A stretch of 64,000 nucleotides of DNA from Hyaloperonospora brassicae (Eukaryota; Oomycota; Peronosporomycetes; Peronosporales; Peronosporaceae), in assembly GCA_947650285.1 (NCBI GenBank), contig CANTFL010001234.1, forward strand, positions 124,001 to 188,000, in the 5' to 3' direction. A program made the translations under genes and the position numbers. Positions 1-12,899 of the stretch are shown piece after piece. The notes below the pieces were generated by a model, which saw only the letters and a list, made by a program, of their open reading frames with translations, was not told the origin of the DNA and ran no database searches. How positions within the stretch are numbered: the first letter of the stretch is position 1; every line of letters begins with the position of its first letter.

Positions 1-1299
1 CGAAGCCGAAAATTTACGTCGGCATTTGACCGGAAAGTAAGGATTTCTCTTAATCCAGATATCTACCGAATACCCGAATCGAGGCTCAGGCGACTTACCT
101 TTACCCTAAGGTAGCCAACATGAAAGGAAGAATAAATGTATTTGCGCTTCAGTGAGCTTATCCCAATGCATCGACTCAATGGAAACACCAGCTATGGAAG
201 TTTTTTTCAATGTGTGCTTTGTACCGCGTCTATATATAGAGTCATGACGGGATGAACATATAAATAAGTAAAGCTAACATTTTTATACAAGCTCCTATAC
301 TTGAGCGTAAACTACATGCGGAAGCAGCGGCAAATTAGAGACAATTTATTAGAAATAAAGAGCGACAAGCCCGAACCAAAGTACTAGGCCGAAGCAAATG
401 TCCTCGAATTAAGTGATTTTATGCTGGTCACCGATCTTGACCAGCCAAGAAGCTCCAATCAGCACTAAAGCTATAAAAGTGTATAAAGCAATGGCAATAT
501 TTTCTTCGAAATTTACGTATATGCATTTAAATTTTGAGCTCAAAAATATTCCGGATAGAGATTTTAAAAAGTTAAAAGTAATGAAGTGCTTCTTAGCCGC
601 GAAAACTTCCCAAAAGTCTGTTATTCCGATGTTGTCTGGACAAGCATATCAGACATCAAGATTTATCCTTCTAAGAAATTTAATGAATATTATAGTCAAA
701 TGAAACGCAGCAATTAAATGTGAGTAATGTTAAAAAGGTAAGCTGGGGACGCTAAAACTGATCATCTAAAAAAATGAACTTGTACTCTATGGACTAGCAG
801 CGTAGCTTATCATATAGAATTGTAATTTTAACATTATATTGCGGACTGAGTAAATTATAAGCCCTCTTACTACAGCCGAGAAAATAAGTGGCTAATTGAT
901 ACATTATATAATGGACTAGCTCATTCAAAAAAATAGGAGCGACGAGTAGATCATTAGATTTTGCTGTTAGGTCGCAGGAATGTAATAGTTGTTGGCCGTG
1001 CTAAACCAAACCTTTACTACAATTGGCTGCATAATCACCACCGACCACAAAGATTTGCCTGTTAGTTGGGCTCGACGAACATTACGCGCCCGCATATACG
1101 TGATCAAAGGTTAAACGTTGTCGGCATAGCGTTGTAAAGGTCTTCTATACAAAATATGAATACCTTGTTCGCCCATTTTTTATCCCAATGTTAACCTTTG
1201 GCTGGTCAACATCAAGACTTGGAAAACGAGGCCTAGTATCGTGTGGCAGCACCACATTCTTATCCGTACTAATTCAAATAAAATTATATAGAATTGCTA

Positions 1300-1960
1300 A
1301 ATTCACACTTCTTTTCCTTATATCCACACCCTTCCTTCTATTTTTATATATAAAATGCCTATTCATTTTCTTTCTTTGCTCAAGACAATATAAAAACACA
1401 ACCTTCGATCAAAAACTTATGTTTACAAATCCCTATTCATTTTGACGCCGTGCCCAACTTCCTCTTCTTATTCATCACGTTTAACTTCCAGATAACTCTT
1501 TTTTGGAACAATTTCCACTTAAAAGGAACGGGCAGTCAATTCGGCGTGAGCTGGTCTAGTGTTGGCGCTCTTTTCAAACCTTTGGTACGTTTACGGCACC
1601 TCGATCACATTCAAGGTAGACACGCTTTCCTGAGATCGATCTTTAAATCGCAACAGCTTATACTTGGCTACGTGAAAACGTCTGCACAGTATCCATAAGT
1701 TGCTCCCGACTGGCATACTCAACCTCGGGAGGAGGAAGCATGTTATTGCGTGGTGCCCTATCAGTAAACGCTGAAGGAGCTAGACCACAGTCGTGAGTAG
1801 TATCTTATGTATTTCTTACGTACAGATTGCCAATAAATGGCCTAGATTATTGAGAAATACCTTTTTCAGAAATCAAATCTTAACATGAATATGGATACAA
1901 AGTAGAAGATTTTGAAGGAAGGGTGTGAATCTAAGGAAAAGGGGTGTGAATTCAACAATT
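1300..1960. repeat. Inverted-repeat pair, possible MITE or old DNA transposon
   Basis: The stretch near 1300-1342 (attcacacttc...cacccttccttc) returns as its reverse complement near 1912-1960 (gaaggaagggtgtg...gtgtgaattca). The match covers roughly 45 bases with a few substitutions and extends weakly on both sides. About 570 bp lie between the arms, containing no recognisable transposase. This fits a non-autonomous terminal-inverted-repeat element or two facing copies of one repeat. I could not define the exact ends or a target-site duplication. Confidence 0.4.
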
Positions 1961-4900
1961 CCCTAAGTACAAACAATTATATAAAAAATGTGTCGTACTT
2001 GGTCTTTTTGCTGTTTTACACTGAGGTCTTAGACACCTGGTCGATTCTATCTCTCTGACTACGAAGTCGGTAGGCCGCATATAATTGAAAATATGTGGGG
2101 AATGATACGCAATTAAAATTCATACGCCAAACACTTCCCCAATATTATTCCCACTTTGTCTTAAGCCGCAAATGGCTCCAAGGGGAAGCAAAGGAAAATC
2201 CTTCCCGTAAGAGGCGAGCCTATTAAGTCCATGTTCATTTAAAAACGGCTCGTTTTTGGCTAAGTCGATCATGTGACTACCTACAGTTCCTTGGTAAATC
2301 ACATCCACTCCGTCCCCCGTAGGTCTTATTTTCAAAGTCGACCTCTACATTTTCATCAAGTCTCACGTGGAACGCTGCTCGCTATTCGACTAATACACAA
2401 GGTAATTTAAGGTCGATACTCTGCGTCGGCGTACCCCCCTTTTATGTCGGCAGTTCGGCACGGTGAGTGATTTGGGGTCTCATCGAACAGTATAAAACTC
2501 ACTATATCCCATATTATAGCCATCATGTATCATAAAAAACACAGATATTAAACGAACATTTATTTTGGATCATCTCAGTGGTTGCTCTACAATTAAAGTC
2601 GACAGTGTCGAAAACAGACGCAGCTTTACTTTAAAATGCGTTCATGTCATTAAAGCAGACAATGGACGCAAGAGTTGATTCGACCCGACGAATTTATGTA
2701 GAGTGTGGCAGGACCGATATTGGTACCCAAATTCATAAGGAAATTTCGCTTAATCCATTTATAATTAAATGCGACAGTTTCATTTCAAAACAAAACCATC
2801 TATTTTCACTTGTTAACAGTAGTATTTCTTGAGACAAAATTTGCATAGGAGGTACTGAATGCCAACTACCATAGTTGGCGTATGCAACTTGTCAAACAGT
2901 GAAAATAAACGCGTTCCAAATAGCATTGGTTGTTTAAAACGATCTAAAGCTTCGCATGATCGCATACCTTGACTCAAATAAAATAAAAAAAATTCAACAA
3001 CGTTTTTCACAAGGAAATATATTTCAAATTCTATATGACATTTTCAGTGCACACGTATCGCTATTTATATTAAGCGGTGAGTTATTAAATTTCAGAAATT
3101 GTCGATCACCGCACGAAAGTCTCATATCGGTATGGCTATTATTAAGTCGTGAAAGACCGACTGATGTTTGTAAAGTATACCAAGCTTTTAATTTGTAGAA
3201 TGATATCTTAGTTTAGATCGTGTGGCCTCTAGATACACCAACGTTTTTCATTCATTTTGCACATGAAATTGACCAATTTGATTGGTTAGTACGTCGATAA
3301 TCTTTTATAAATCGGCTCTGAAATGACCTCAAAACCTTTCAAAATTTTAGTTTGACATGGTCGGGGCAAAAGGATCAGATTCAATATTTCTGGCAATAAA
3401 ACGGGCGTATTTGATTGCCATAGAGACTTGGTGTTACCATGACCGCTGACTTCTTACTTTCGTAACTCATCGATAAATGAGTTTCGAGCCGTGATTATCA
3501 CCTTCAGGTGTCATCATCCGCATCAGGTTCGTCATTCGTGAGGCTACACGGGCCTGATTTGCCTTTAGTTCATAATGCGGGCTGTAAAAAATTGCCGGAA
3601 ATGGAGTGGAAGCTTTAGCATATGCATTTTATTTAGTCAGATCGCCTTACTTTACGCCACAAATAATCGTGCAATCATGCGATTAAATTCCCAAACTTGA
3701 TTATGCACTCGTGCATACCTTAGAGGATTATATTAATGATGCTTGACAATAAGCTTTTTTCCATCAAAACAAAGGTAAAACAATTATATTTTTACTTAAG
3801 TGCAAGGGTAGAGACTGCCTATCACATGGTCTAGTTAATTAAAAATAGATGTAGTGTAATATAGTTCAAACTAGTCGTCAATGGACCCCCCGGACACATA
3901 ATTTAAAAGTATTGAAGGGGTACGCTCGCTGATGCTGGCACATTATAAGCTATCTACGGGAGCGTAACGAGGGCTGTTGCATTGGATTTTCGTACACAAT
4001 ACATGCGTTTAAAGACTAATAATGTAAGGAACACATAAAATACAGGGGAAAGTCGAACTGCAATTGACATTTGTAAGGCTACTTAAAAACATTTATGTCT
4101 TACTTACACGATAAAATTACAGGCTTCAAATGTCTTTATTTGCTTAAAAAACATTTCACCTATTTGGCATTAAATGGCGGTTTATCTGGTTGATGTAATG
4201 ACCGATATTACTCAGCAAGTGGAATGGTCCCACTTTGTTATGTGTAAAGAATAAAATTGTGTAGTATGTCGTTCCTGGAATCAAATGTTATTTCAACGTT
4301 TTTTATTTACGAGCGACCTGATGTGGTGTCTCGATTACACGCAATGAGATTCTTCGTGACATCACCTTCAGTAATCAGTCACCTGTCACCTTTTGCTAAT
4401 CTAATTTATTAATAAATAGTTGGAGACAAAATAGTTACCGTCGCCCTTCCATAAATCGATCAGGTGTGGGTTGGCCGAACTCTGTTTATATTTAATCATA
4501 TCATTCGCAAGTGCAAGTGATGCGTAGATTAAGCTGCGAAGAAAGAGGATACAAGAACTAATATAGCTTCGGAGATAAAACATTAAAAATGGATTTATAG
4601 GCGATTATTCTTTATATGATTAAATTGAGTACCCCGAAAGCTTATAGTTGCAGTAGCAATTTATAATGTACTACTAGCAGCTAATATACGTCTCGATAAG
4701 TCGCAGTAGCAAGCTCAAATAAATTTGACAAACTCGCGCGATACATTTTCTGTTTTTGGCGAGTCAGAATTGGTACCGGTTTCGAAGGTCCTACTAAGCC
4801 CACGAAAGAAGACGATGATGCAGAGAGTACGACTTAGGAGACTCGTCGTGGTGGCGGGTGTGGCTACATTTACAATACCATGACCAGTTTAGGTTCTGAA

Positions 4901-7900
4901 CATTCGTAGAATAAACAGCACAAAGTGCTTAAACGTTTATGACATAAAACAAAAACAGTCAAATAAGTTTCAACGATCTAAGACTGCTTGATAAGGGATG
5001 TGTATCCTATAAATCAATATGCGAGCTGACAAATGCAAAATTTTTAAGAATTTATTATTATCCGGACGGAGCACTTCTATGTAAATTTCTACTTTTACTA
5101 GAGTCGAAGTGAAACGCATTTCAAAAGGCTGAAGCGCCAGCACAAGCGAATGCGTATCTAGTACGATATTAGAAATTATTAGAGTAAGTCTACATGTCGT
5201 GCATATTCATGTTATGGCTGCATCAGTGTCACAGAATAATCGTAGATAAACCAACAAATTCAAAATATCGATGAACCGCGTGAATAAAGTGAAGATCACA
5301 GCACTGGCTATAATTGATTCCGGCAGATCAACAAGTTGTCCCAATTGACCAATGTTTTAGTACCTACAACAATAAAAGTACACAAATATGACATTGGGAC
5401 GTCATATACGAATTTTGAGGATTTACTGACGCTGATAGAATCTATAACGGTCGGAATGCTTACAAGTCGGCTTTTCCTACTCACAGATTAGCAAGTAAGG
5501 AATAAATTGCTTATGTTCTGATACTGCCATGATTAGAAAGTCTCGTTTAACCGTGATAATACAATTCATATGGCCAAAATATACATTTATTGGATCATCG
5601 TTAAACTAATGTACGATGAACAGGCACAGGGATTATAGTGAGGGATAGCTAAACGGCTTGTGTCGGCAACTGCTCTCGAATACACATGGACATGTTTTAT
5701 TGTGAATCGATATGATATAGACCGATAATCCGATGACAAGGGTCTGTAATCTTGCCAAGTGTTCCAGAGCGATACTACATCAGAAATATAGCTTCTTGCT
5801 CGTTTACGTTCGTCTCTCACTTCATCATGCATCTTCGACGTACCAAGATCTTAATCAGCGTTAAATAAGTGAAAATATCACAACGGCTTAATTGCGTGGA
5901 TGAATCTTTATTAGGCCGTCTCACTAGCACATCTGCCACGACATTGTTTCGATCTCATGTATAGCCTACGCAATAAATTATCTCCGCAATAATCCGTTTT
6001 AGGATTTTCTCTTGTAGAAGTTTAAACCACCATTTTTTTTAAAAATACGCAGGATACGTATTTGCTCTTATAATTTTATGAGGTTAGTCCGCGTTTTCAG
6101 CTGTATAAGACACGCGATATGTTTAGGCATCTTTACTTACCAGCGTGAAAAGTCTGTATAGGCCATATACCCTTTGGCACTTGGTCTTGTAATTTGTCTG
6201 AATCGTAAAGTCCCTTAAACAAGTGTTTATGCTCAGTGAGCGAAGCATTCTCGCTGAGTCGTGATCGTGTGGAGAATAAAGAAGATTGTTGATCTTAAAC
6301 GTATATCCGGCAAAAGGGCTGGTTTAGCTTCGGTACAGATACAATACGATGGATATATTTACACTCATATTGGATGGCGAGTACAATAACATTGCACAGT
6401 CACCATGACCTAGAAAAAAACGAGATATGGCCATCCACATTATAATCATGAAGTATATTATTTCTTTTTATAAGATTGAATATAATAAATGAACATGTCG
6501 GAGCTTATAAAGCGTGTGTCTATTCTTCTAGTCAATGCATGGTGCTCACATGTAGCCTCGTACGAATTCAGAAAAGATAATTAGCACACGAACACACTGT
6601 ACAGTAATGTGGCTGAGTTCCTACAGAAGCTTATGGAGTCCAAAAATATTACTCATTTAATTTGATCAGGCCGAGGCATTGATATCCATCATTTGTGCAT
6701 CATTGCTGGCAGAATGAAAGTCCTTTTGCATGAAGTGTGCATTAAGGTTGTAGTGGATATATTGTAAATCCGGTCAAATTTATATTTGTGTTGTTGGGAT
6801 ACTACGTTTATCGGAAATTGATGTAATTACTTTCCTAGATCATGAGAAACCAGTCTCTTCACTGACGCATTAAGTAAATTTGTTTCGATAAATAAAAGTT
6901 GATCGCTCACCCGTTCTATTGATCTCCCCCTGAGGACCATCTTGGATTAATGTTGACTACCAGAATTGTTGACTAATGCCAGAAATGTGCATTTATAACC
7001 CTAAACATTATTCTTCTACGTCACGAAATGCGACTAAGTCATCATTAGGGAGCAGCTCTGATATTGGCTGACATAGAATAGGTTTATAGGACCCTTTTAG
7101 TTAATATAGAGGAATATCAATAAAAAGTAGAATAAGCAAGTTGTCGATTATCATTCTAGGTAATGTATCCTCAAGGACCTATACATCCGTCAGTAATTGG
7201 AGTGATATCAATTAAAACAATGGGTCATATAGCTGTTTACACGGCTTCGTGAAAAAATTGAAGCTATCGACTTAATCTTTCTCCATCAATTAGCCGCCAG
7301 TCTTGTAAGAAATATGGACGTTCTTACATAGCTTTCCAGCTTTCTTTCTGTCTACGCAAAGCTACGATAGATATCATATATTGCAACCCTTTGATACGTC
7401 ATAAATAGAAATGCCTTTGATATGTCAACATTGGGACAGAGCCTGATAAAATTTAAAATTAGGTGTTGACATTTAAACGTGTTTCATACATGTATGTAAT
7501 CGATGATTTGAAATTTCCTGTAAAACACGCATCACCTTTCTGTAAAAAAGTAAGCACCCCATAAATTGCTTAATGGATAGCCTTTCTCTATCAATTACAT
7601 GGCCTACATCAACCAAGTGTAAAATGCTGCGCAACGATGCCAATAATGATAATAACTCAACAATATTGACTCGCAAGAGTAACAAATATTTGTCAATACA
7701 TAAAATATCGACTTGAACATAATCGTACCAATGACATGTAACTGGATCACCCCGTTTCGCTCCTTCTTAAGTAGTCATTCTTTGACGGCAACAATGTCGC
7801 GACAATCTATTGGATTGACGTTTACTCCCTCTCTGACTTTGGCATACTATTCCACTACTTATCAGATCATATTCTAGCTCTAAAAATATATACGACGTAT

Positions 7901-8269
7901 ACCTCCGCAGCGTGAGCTTTATCGACGTAACTAAAGTCAGGGTGGTGGCAAGAAACCAAACGGACCGACATTATAACTTGTTGCGCCATACAATATAGTA
8001 GTCGATATGTGCAATATCATTTTTCTTCATTTTATAAGAGCCGAAGAAGCTCCAAATCCACGTAATATCGTCTCATGTCGCTTATCACGCCTTCTTTACG
8101 TAGAGTAGGATCGATTTGTGGAATGTGAAAAGCGTACGACTCCATAAAGACGGATTTACCGCTCATATAATGGAAGGATAAAAGGCAAGCACGATCAGAA
8201 ATTACTTTTTTTCGTCATAAATGTAAATGCAGAACGCCTGGATGGCTGGGGGGCAGGTGCGCTTAGAAA

Positions 8270-8610
8270 TTAAAATGACTTCAGCCTGTTATATACACAT
8301 AGTTTTAAAATATAACATTTTGAATATTATCTTCTTTGATCACATTCTTCAATATTAACTGGCAAAAGAAATAGTGAACGAACCAAACCTCTTATAATTG
8401 CTGAGGCAGATCCACTTTTTGGTTGATATAAGGTCATCATCGCTCACGAAATAAACAATAATCGCTTCTAGACGCGCGCAATGAGTGGTGAGCGAGAAAC
8501 TTACATGGAATATTATAGTTTAGTCTTATTCAAGTATGACAAATAAAGATTATTTAAGAGTATATTTTGTGTTTATCACTGTAACGGTGTTACACGATAT
8601 GTAGTACGAC
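8270..8610 (+). repeat. Decayed gypsy LTR relic
   Basis: Around 8459-8505 the sequence matches the core of the gypsy LTRs at 15.7 and 23.3 kb: an aatcgc motif, then gacgcgcgcaatgagtggtg, then a cgagA run. Upstream (8310-8440) are weaker matches to the gaatatt-rich segment and the ttggttgatat segment in the same order. The relic is in plus orientation, has lost most of its identity and has no clear ends or target duplication. It is much older than the gypsy copies at 15-32 kb. Confidence 0.45.
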
Positions 8611-9599
8611 AAAATATAGGTGCGTGCATCGTGCGGTGTGCCACTTATTTTTATACATGTGTAGTTTCAAGTACAATTGATACGTGTCGGTTTTTACTCT
8701 AATATAGATAGAACTTTACTTTAGGTAAACGAAGCGACATTTTAGAGCGCTTATAGTTTGTAAACAAACAGAAGTTATCGTTTTTATTAGTGAAAGTAAC
8801 CTGCCTTCTTTTAGCGTCTTCAATATGTACAGAGTTTGTAGGTCTTAGTAAACATTACCTCTGGCACCTCGTGCAGTATATTCGGTGAAATTTTAAAGCC
8901 CCTAAAACCAGGACTCGTAGCTTTCACATATGTGTTAACTCGCAGAGTCTTTGTTTCACGAATGAAATGACTCATCATGTGTTCCGCGTAGAGTCGTTGT
9001 TATTGTTTCGAACAGCCTCCTATCAGAGCCAAAAACCTTCATTTATATCTAGGAGCTATTGCAGCTCCGATACAATTTTAGCTCTAGATAGTCTACTGCT
9101 CTAAACATCCTTTGCTCAGCTCTCTCTCGCTCTTACTCAATGCTATTATGTGAATGACGCCCGGGAGCACCACCTATGCGTTGAACGATAAACAAGGAAC
9201 CATCATCAAATATTAAGTTCGTTGACCGTTTTATTTGTCACCGGTGCATCCAAATTTCCCATAAGAAACACTGCAAACTATTTTAATCGCAACAATATCA
9301 CAACTGGCCATATAGGTTTGTTTACTGCTAGTGTTTACCCACACTAGAAAAATTCTGCTCAACCGAAAATGTCAAAGTTTCCTGTTGTCGATCGTTCGCC
9401 CTAAATATATAACTATTTGTTTACATTCTACTGGTCTCTATTTCATCCACATGATGTTTATACAAAAGGTCCTCCTGCTTCATTACTGGTCGCTGAAGAT
9501 TTTTATTAACGCTCCTTAGCGCACAGCGGGTCAATTTAGGCTGCACCAACGCCGACTTGATCACCCGTGACCCGGGGCTACTACAACCAATTTGTTAAA

Positions 9600-9955
9600 T
9601 GTTAGAAAATATCGTGTTTGACAGGTTTCAAGATGTAAGTGATATACCATGGGACGGTGTCACCTGATTAGCTGATTACCACACGACGTGACATGTGGGA
9701 CCACGATGGGACGAAGAGAGACGGTCGCCATGTGACAAGTTGACACATGAGACTGTGAGAGACGGTCGCCATGTGACAGAATGTCAGATGGGACAGGAAG
9801 AGACGGACACCATGTGTGACTTGACATGGTCAAGTTGCAGTTTTTGTTTCTGGTCATGCATATCGTAGTGTTGACGAAGGTAGTTTTTAACACTCAATAT
9901 ATTTCACTTTTGCTTCCTATATCCTTTGCATAAGTGCATACACCAACTTCTAACA
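9600..9955 (+). repeat. Copia 5' LTR
   Basis: Begins TGTTAGAAA and ends TCTAACA. It matches 14465-14819 almost base for base, including the degenerate internal units carrying gagacggtcgccatgtgacA. It is preceded by target duplication TTAAA (9595-9599) and followed immediately by the primer-binding site. Confidence 0.93.
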
Positions 9956-9970
9956 GGTTATGAGCCCAAC
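9956..9970 (+). promoter_or_regulatory. Copia primer-binding site (tRNA-Met anticodon-arm type)
   Basis: The bases directly after the 5' LTR, ggttatgagcccaac, contain the reverse complement of GGGCTCATAACC, the anticodon stem-loop found in yeast-type initiator and other methionine tRNAs. There is no TGG complementary to a tRNA CCA end at this spot. Drosophila copia and yeast Ty5 are known to prime from an internally cleaved initiator tRNA-Met in this way. The presumed gag ATG (9960) lies inside this site. The match is seen directly; the priming mechanism is inferred from those relatives. Confidence 0.75.
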
Positions 9971-11220
9971 TAAACGTGTTGTCGGTGCGGCTGACCTATC
10001 TTCACCTACAATGGTGGGCGAGGGTCAAATCAAGACTGACCCCCACCACCTGGAAGAAAAGTCGGTAGCGCCCTCAGCGGCGATTGAACAAATGCTGGTC
10101 ATGCTGGAAGACCTTTTCAAAAGAATGAACCGGATGGAGTTCTTCTAAAGAGAGCAAGATATCAAGAACTGTGTGAGCTCACTGGAGCCCAAGGCGGCTG
10201 TACGGGCGAGGGAGGTCGGAGCAGGGATAGATCTCCAGGCGTTGTGCTGTACCCCTCCGACAGCGTCACCAAACGTGTCGCTAGCAACATACTTCGGTAT
10301 GCGGCAACATTAACAGGCAGGTGTTGAAGGTCCTCCTGCGATAGTCGCAGGCCCGGAAGTCAACGCTGTTTAGACACCCTACCCTGGAGTCTACGAAGCG
10401 GGGTTACCTGTGGGGACCATCTCGACATGGTCATGGACAATCGAGGATACATGTACTCAGGTCGCCCTGCAGACGCACGAGAGCAAAAGCTCGCTCTACA
10501 ACCCTTCGGCGGTAAAGAATTTAATTGCTACGGTCTCGGTACAGGGTTCATCGAACGGGGCAAAGAATTCGTCCGCCAAGTCGGCTTCGCGGAGCGAGCG
10601 TAGGGATCCATGTGGCCAGGAGATATCAAGGTTGATATCTTCGGTCAACACTTGGCCGGCAAGGCTCGGACTTACTACCGCCGACAAGTGGAGACTTGAT
10701 GCGTGAAGAACAAACATTGGGGATCACACAATGCGGAGAATGTTGCAGACATTCACCACCAAGATCTCATCATCACAAAGCATGACACATTTTACGGCAC
10801 TCAAGGTGTCACAAAGAATCTGGACGGACCATTTTCTCTACTTGAAGGCCGTCAGCGACGCCTGCGGAGGTGCCGACAGCCTCGTATTGGACAACGTAGT
10901 TCACCATGCTGACCCAAATATGCGGACAACGATGCTGTTCAGGTTGAACATCCATTGTGTCGATCACCTGCGTCAAGCAGAAGAACTGGCTCAATTCGCT
11001 CAGTCGACATAGATCGGCGCGAATGTAAAAAACTTTGTCAGGGATGTGATAAACGTCGTGGAACTCATAAGAAGGGCCAAGGACCAAGTGAAGTCGGAAT
11101 GACCCCGGCCTTGGACGGACACACCAGTGTGCCAAAAATGTGGAAAGTTTGGACACATTCGGTCGAGGCGTCACTCCGTCAAGAAGGAGAACCAAGGTGC
11201 AAACTTCGTCTTTGCGGTCG
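9960..11220 (+). pseudogene. Copia gag remnant with damaged zinc knuckle
   Basis: The reading frame opens with ATG at 9960 (MSPTKRVVGAAD...) and stops at 10148. Gag-like pieces then continue in different frames to about 11.2 kb. A CCHC zinc knuckle starts at 11130 (CQKCGKFGHI...): the first three ligands Cys, Cys, His are present, but the fourth position reads Arg instead of Cys. Gag would form the particle and bind element RNA. With several stops and frame changes no complete Gag can be made. Assignment rests on position and the knuckle; the N-terminal part alone would not be recognisable. Confidence 0.8.
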
Positions 11221-11460
11221 GCAATGGCGATGTCGCCCGCGTGAACCATTAGATACTTTACAGTGGTTCGAGCAGGCACTTGGTCAATGACCTCAGTCTT
11301 CCCACCAACCACGCTTCGTGTAAGGGTGATTGCCTAACCGCGACCACCGATGGAAGTGAGCTTCGTGTCACCCAGCAAAGAACTGTGGACCTCCAAGTAT
11401 CCGCACTTGGCGTGGTGAATACCGTACGACTTCCAAACGTTCAGTACGCGAAAAACCTCG
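11221..11460 (+). pseudogene. Copia protease remnant, active site lost
   Basis: A retropepsin-type active-site region reads ...YSGSSRHLVND at about 11258-11292. In copia proteases the first residue of the motif is the catalytic Asp (D-S-G); here it is Tyr, a one-base change, and an in-frame TAG lies three codons upstream. This enzyme would normally cut the Gag-Pol polyprotein. The loss means this copy could not process its own polyprotein even if it were translated. Confidence 0.75.
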
Positions 11461-11639
11461 AACGGAACATCATAATCTATGGGTTGCTCGAGGCGAAAGT
11501 TTGCATCCTTGAATACCAAGCAGGGAGACGTGTGCTGTCCTCCGGTATAGGTGGCACCCCTATCATGGATGTGGCGTGTAGCAACGATTTTTTGGTTGTT
11601 GTAGTAAATGGTCAAGGAGATCGAGACGCCGAGCCACCA

Positions 11640-12560
11640 CGTGAGACAATGATGACGGTGATCAATTCACATGAACCTGAATACGATTTGAACGTTCATC
11701 GTGACACTTTGATGCACTTTCATCGTTGTCTGGGACATCTATTTTTGATACGATTATCAAGATGGCTAAAGACCCAGCTTCAGGCATCCTGCTCACTGAC
11801 ACGACTCGTCAAAAGTGCCTCGCATGTGCCAAGGAAAAGCAAACGAAGCAACCGCAATCCAAGAAGGACACGGGTGCGAAATCACCTACCGACGTGATTC
11901 GTGGAGTAATTTTCTCGGACCTTAAGGGTTCAATTACCACCACGGACGCCTGGGTAATCGGTACATGGTCAACTTTATCGACCACCGGTCCAGCTACTGT
12001 CGGGTGTTCATGGTCAAATCGAAGGATGCAGCAGCTTTGAAGCTTAATCTATTCATGTCAAGCTTCGAGCGAGAGTTTAACTGCAAGGTAAACGTACTGC
12101 GAACCGACGGTGGAGGCGAGTACAAGACACTCGACATATTTTGCACCACCACGGATGTATCGCGTCAATTGAGTGAAGCACGGAACCAGGCGAGCAATGT
12201 CAACTTGAAAGAATGCACCGGACGATCATGAATATGATGCGAAGCATGGTCTTTGTATCAAACCTACCGCTCTCTTTTTGGGGTGACGCCGCGGAGTACG
12301 CTTCATACATACTCACCCGAATTTAAAGCAAGTCAAATCTTAATAGAGTATCGCCCATGGAGTTTTGATGAACAAGACTCCTGCACTGAGTGACATCGTG
12401 ACTTTCGGGTCTACCTACACTGTGCACAGGGACCAGAAGAACGCATCACTTGGAGAGCGAGGAAAGGCAGGTATCATCATCGGAAGAGGCAATGAGACGA
12501 AGGGCTACAAGGTCTATATCCCGGTGGACAAGATCGTCGTGGTGACATAAGATTTGCAAA
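11640..12560 (+). pseudogene. Copia integrase remnant
   Basis: The GAG-pre-integrase zinc-binding region is present in pieces: the HRCLGH segment near 11730 and CLAC at about 11817. The rve catalytic core follows, with FSDLKGS (first Asp, near 11918) and LRTDGGGEY (second Asp, near 12105). The frame breaks close to the expected catalytic Glu at about 12190-12230. A further in-frame piece at 12365-12550 (KTPALSDIVTFG...) is the usual copia integrase C-terminal segment. Integrase joins the cDNA into the genome. At least three frame changes and stops split it here. Confidence 0.82.
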
Positions 12561-12899
12561 GCATTGAAGAACCACGGAATGATTAAGACGGGTCACCCAA
12601 GATGGGCCCTGATACGGAGGATCATCAGAAGGAGTCATGCAGAGACTTTATAGGTGACCATGCTGAGACATGAGACACCGAGAGGCGTGCCAGGAAGACT
12701 CGCAAGGGTCGAAAGGCTGTATGGACTATAGAACGTCATGGCAAGAGGTCAACAACAAAGAGACAACCCGAAAAGCCGAGCGGGGACACTTCAACGGAAC
12801 AACGCGACGTTATAAACGCAGTCATCGATCAAGACCCAAGGCATTATGGGGAAGCGATGAAAAGCGAGCATCGAGACAATTGGTGCGTCACCATAACCA

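Larger units (their letters stand above)
1..9599. other. AT-rich gene-poor region
   Basis: I find no convincing gene here. All reading frames are short (under about 100 codons), unrelated to any family I recognise, and spread evenly over both strands as expected by chance. Base composition is clearly more AT-rich than the gene-dense right third. CpG is still common, so this does not look like C-to-T repeat mutation of the fungal RIP type. Two patches can be recognised and are listed separately: an inverted-repeat pair at about 1.30-1.96 kb and a decayed gypsy LTR near 8.3-8.6 kb. The rest is probably transposon debris too old to read. Confidence 0.6.

Noticed and set aside
1..9599. Fungal RIP-style mutated region
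   Set aside because: CpG sites remain common and there is no obvious one-strand C-to-T bias against a recognisable parent.
10809..11312. 167-codon minus-strand frame in the copia element
   Set aside because: Shadow of gag/protease; unlike the gypsy antisense ORF it shows no structured composition.
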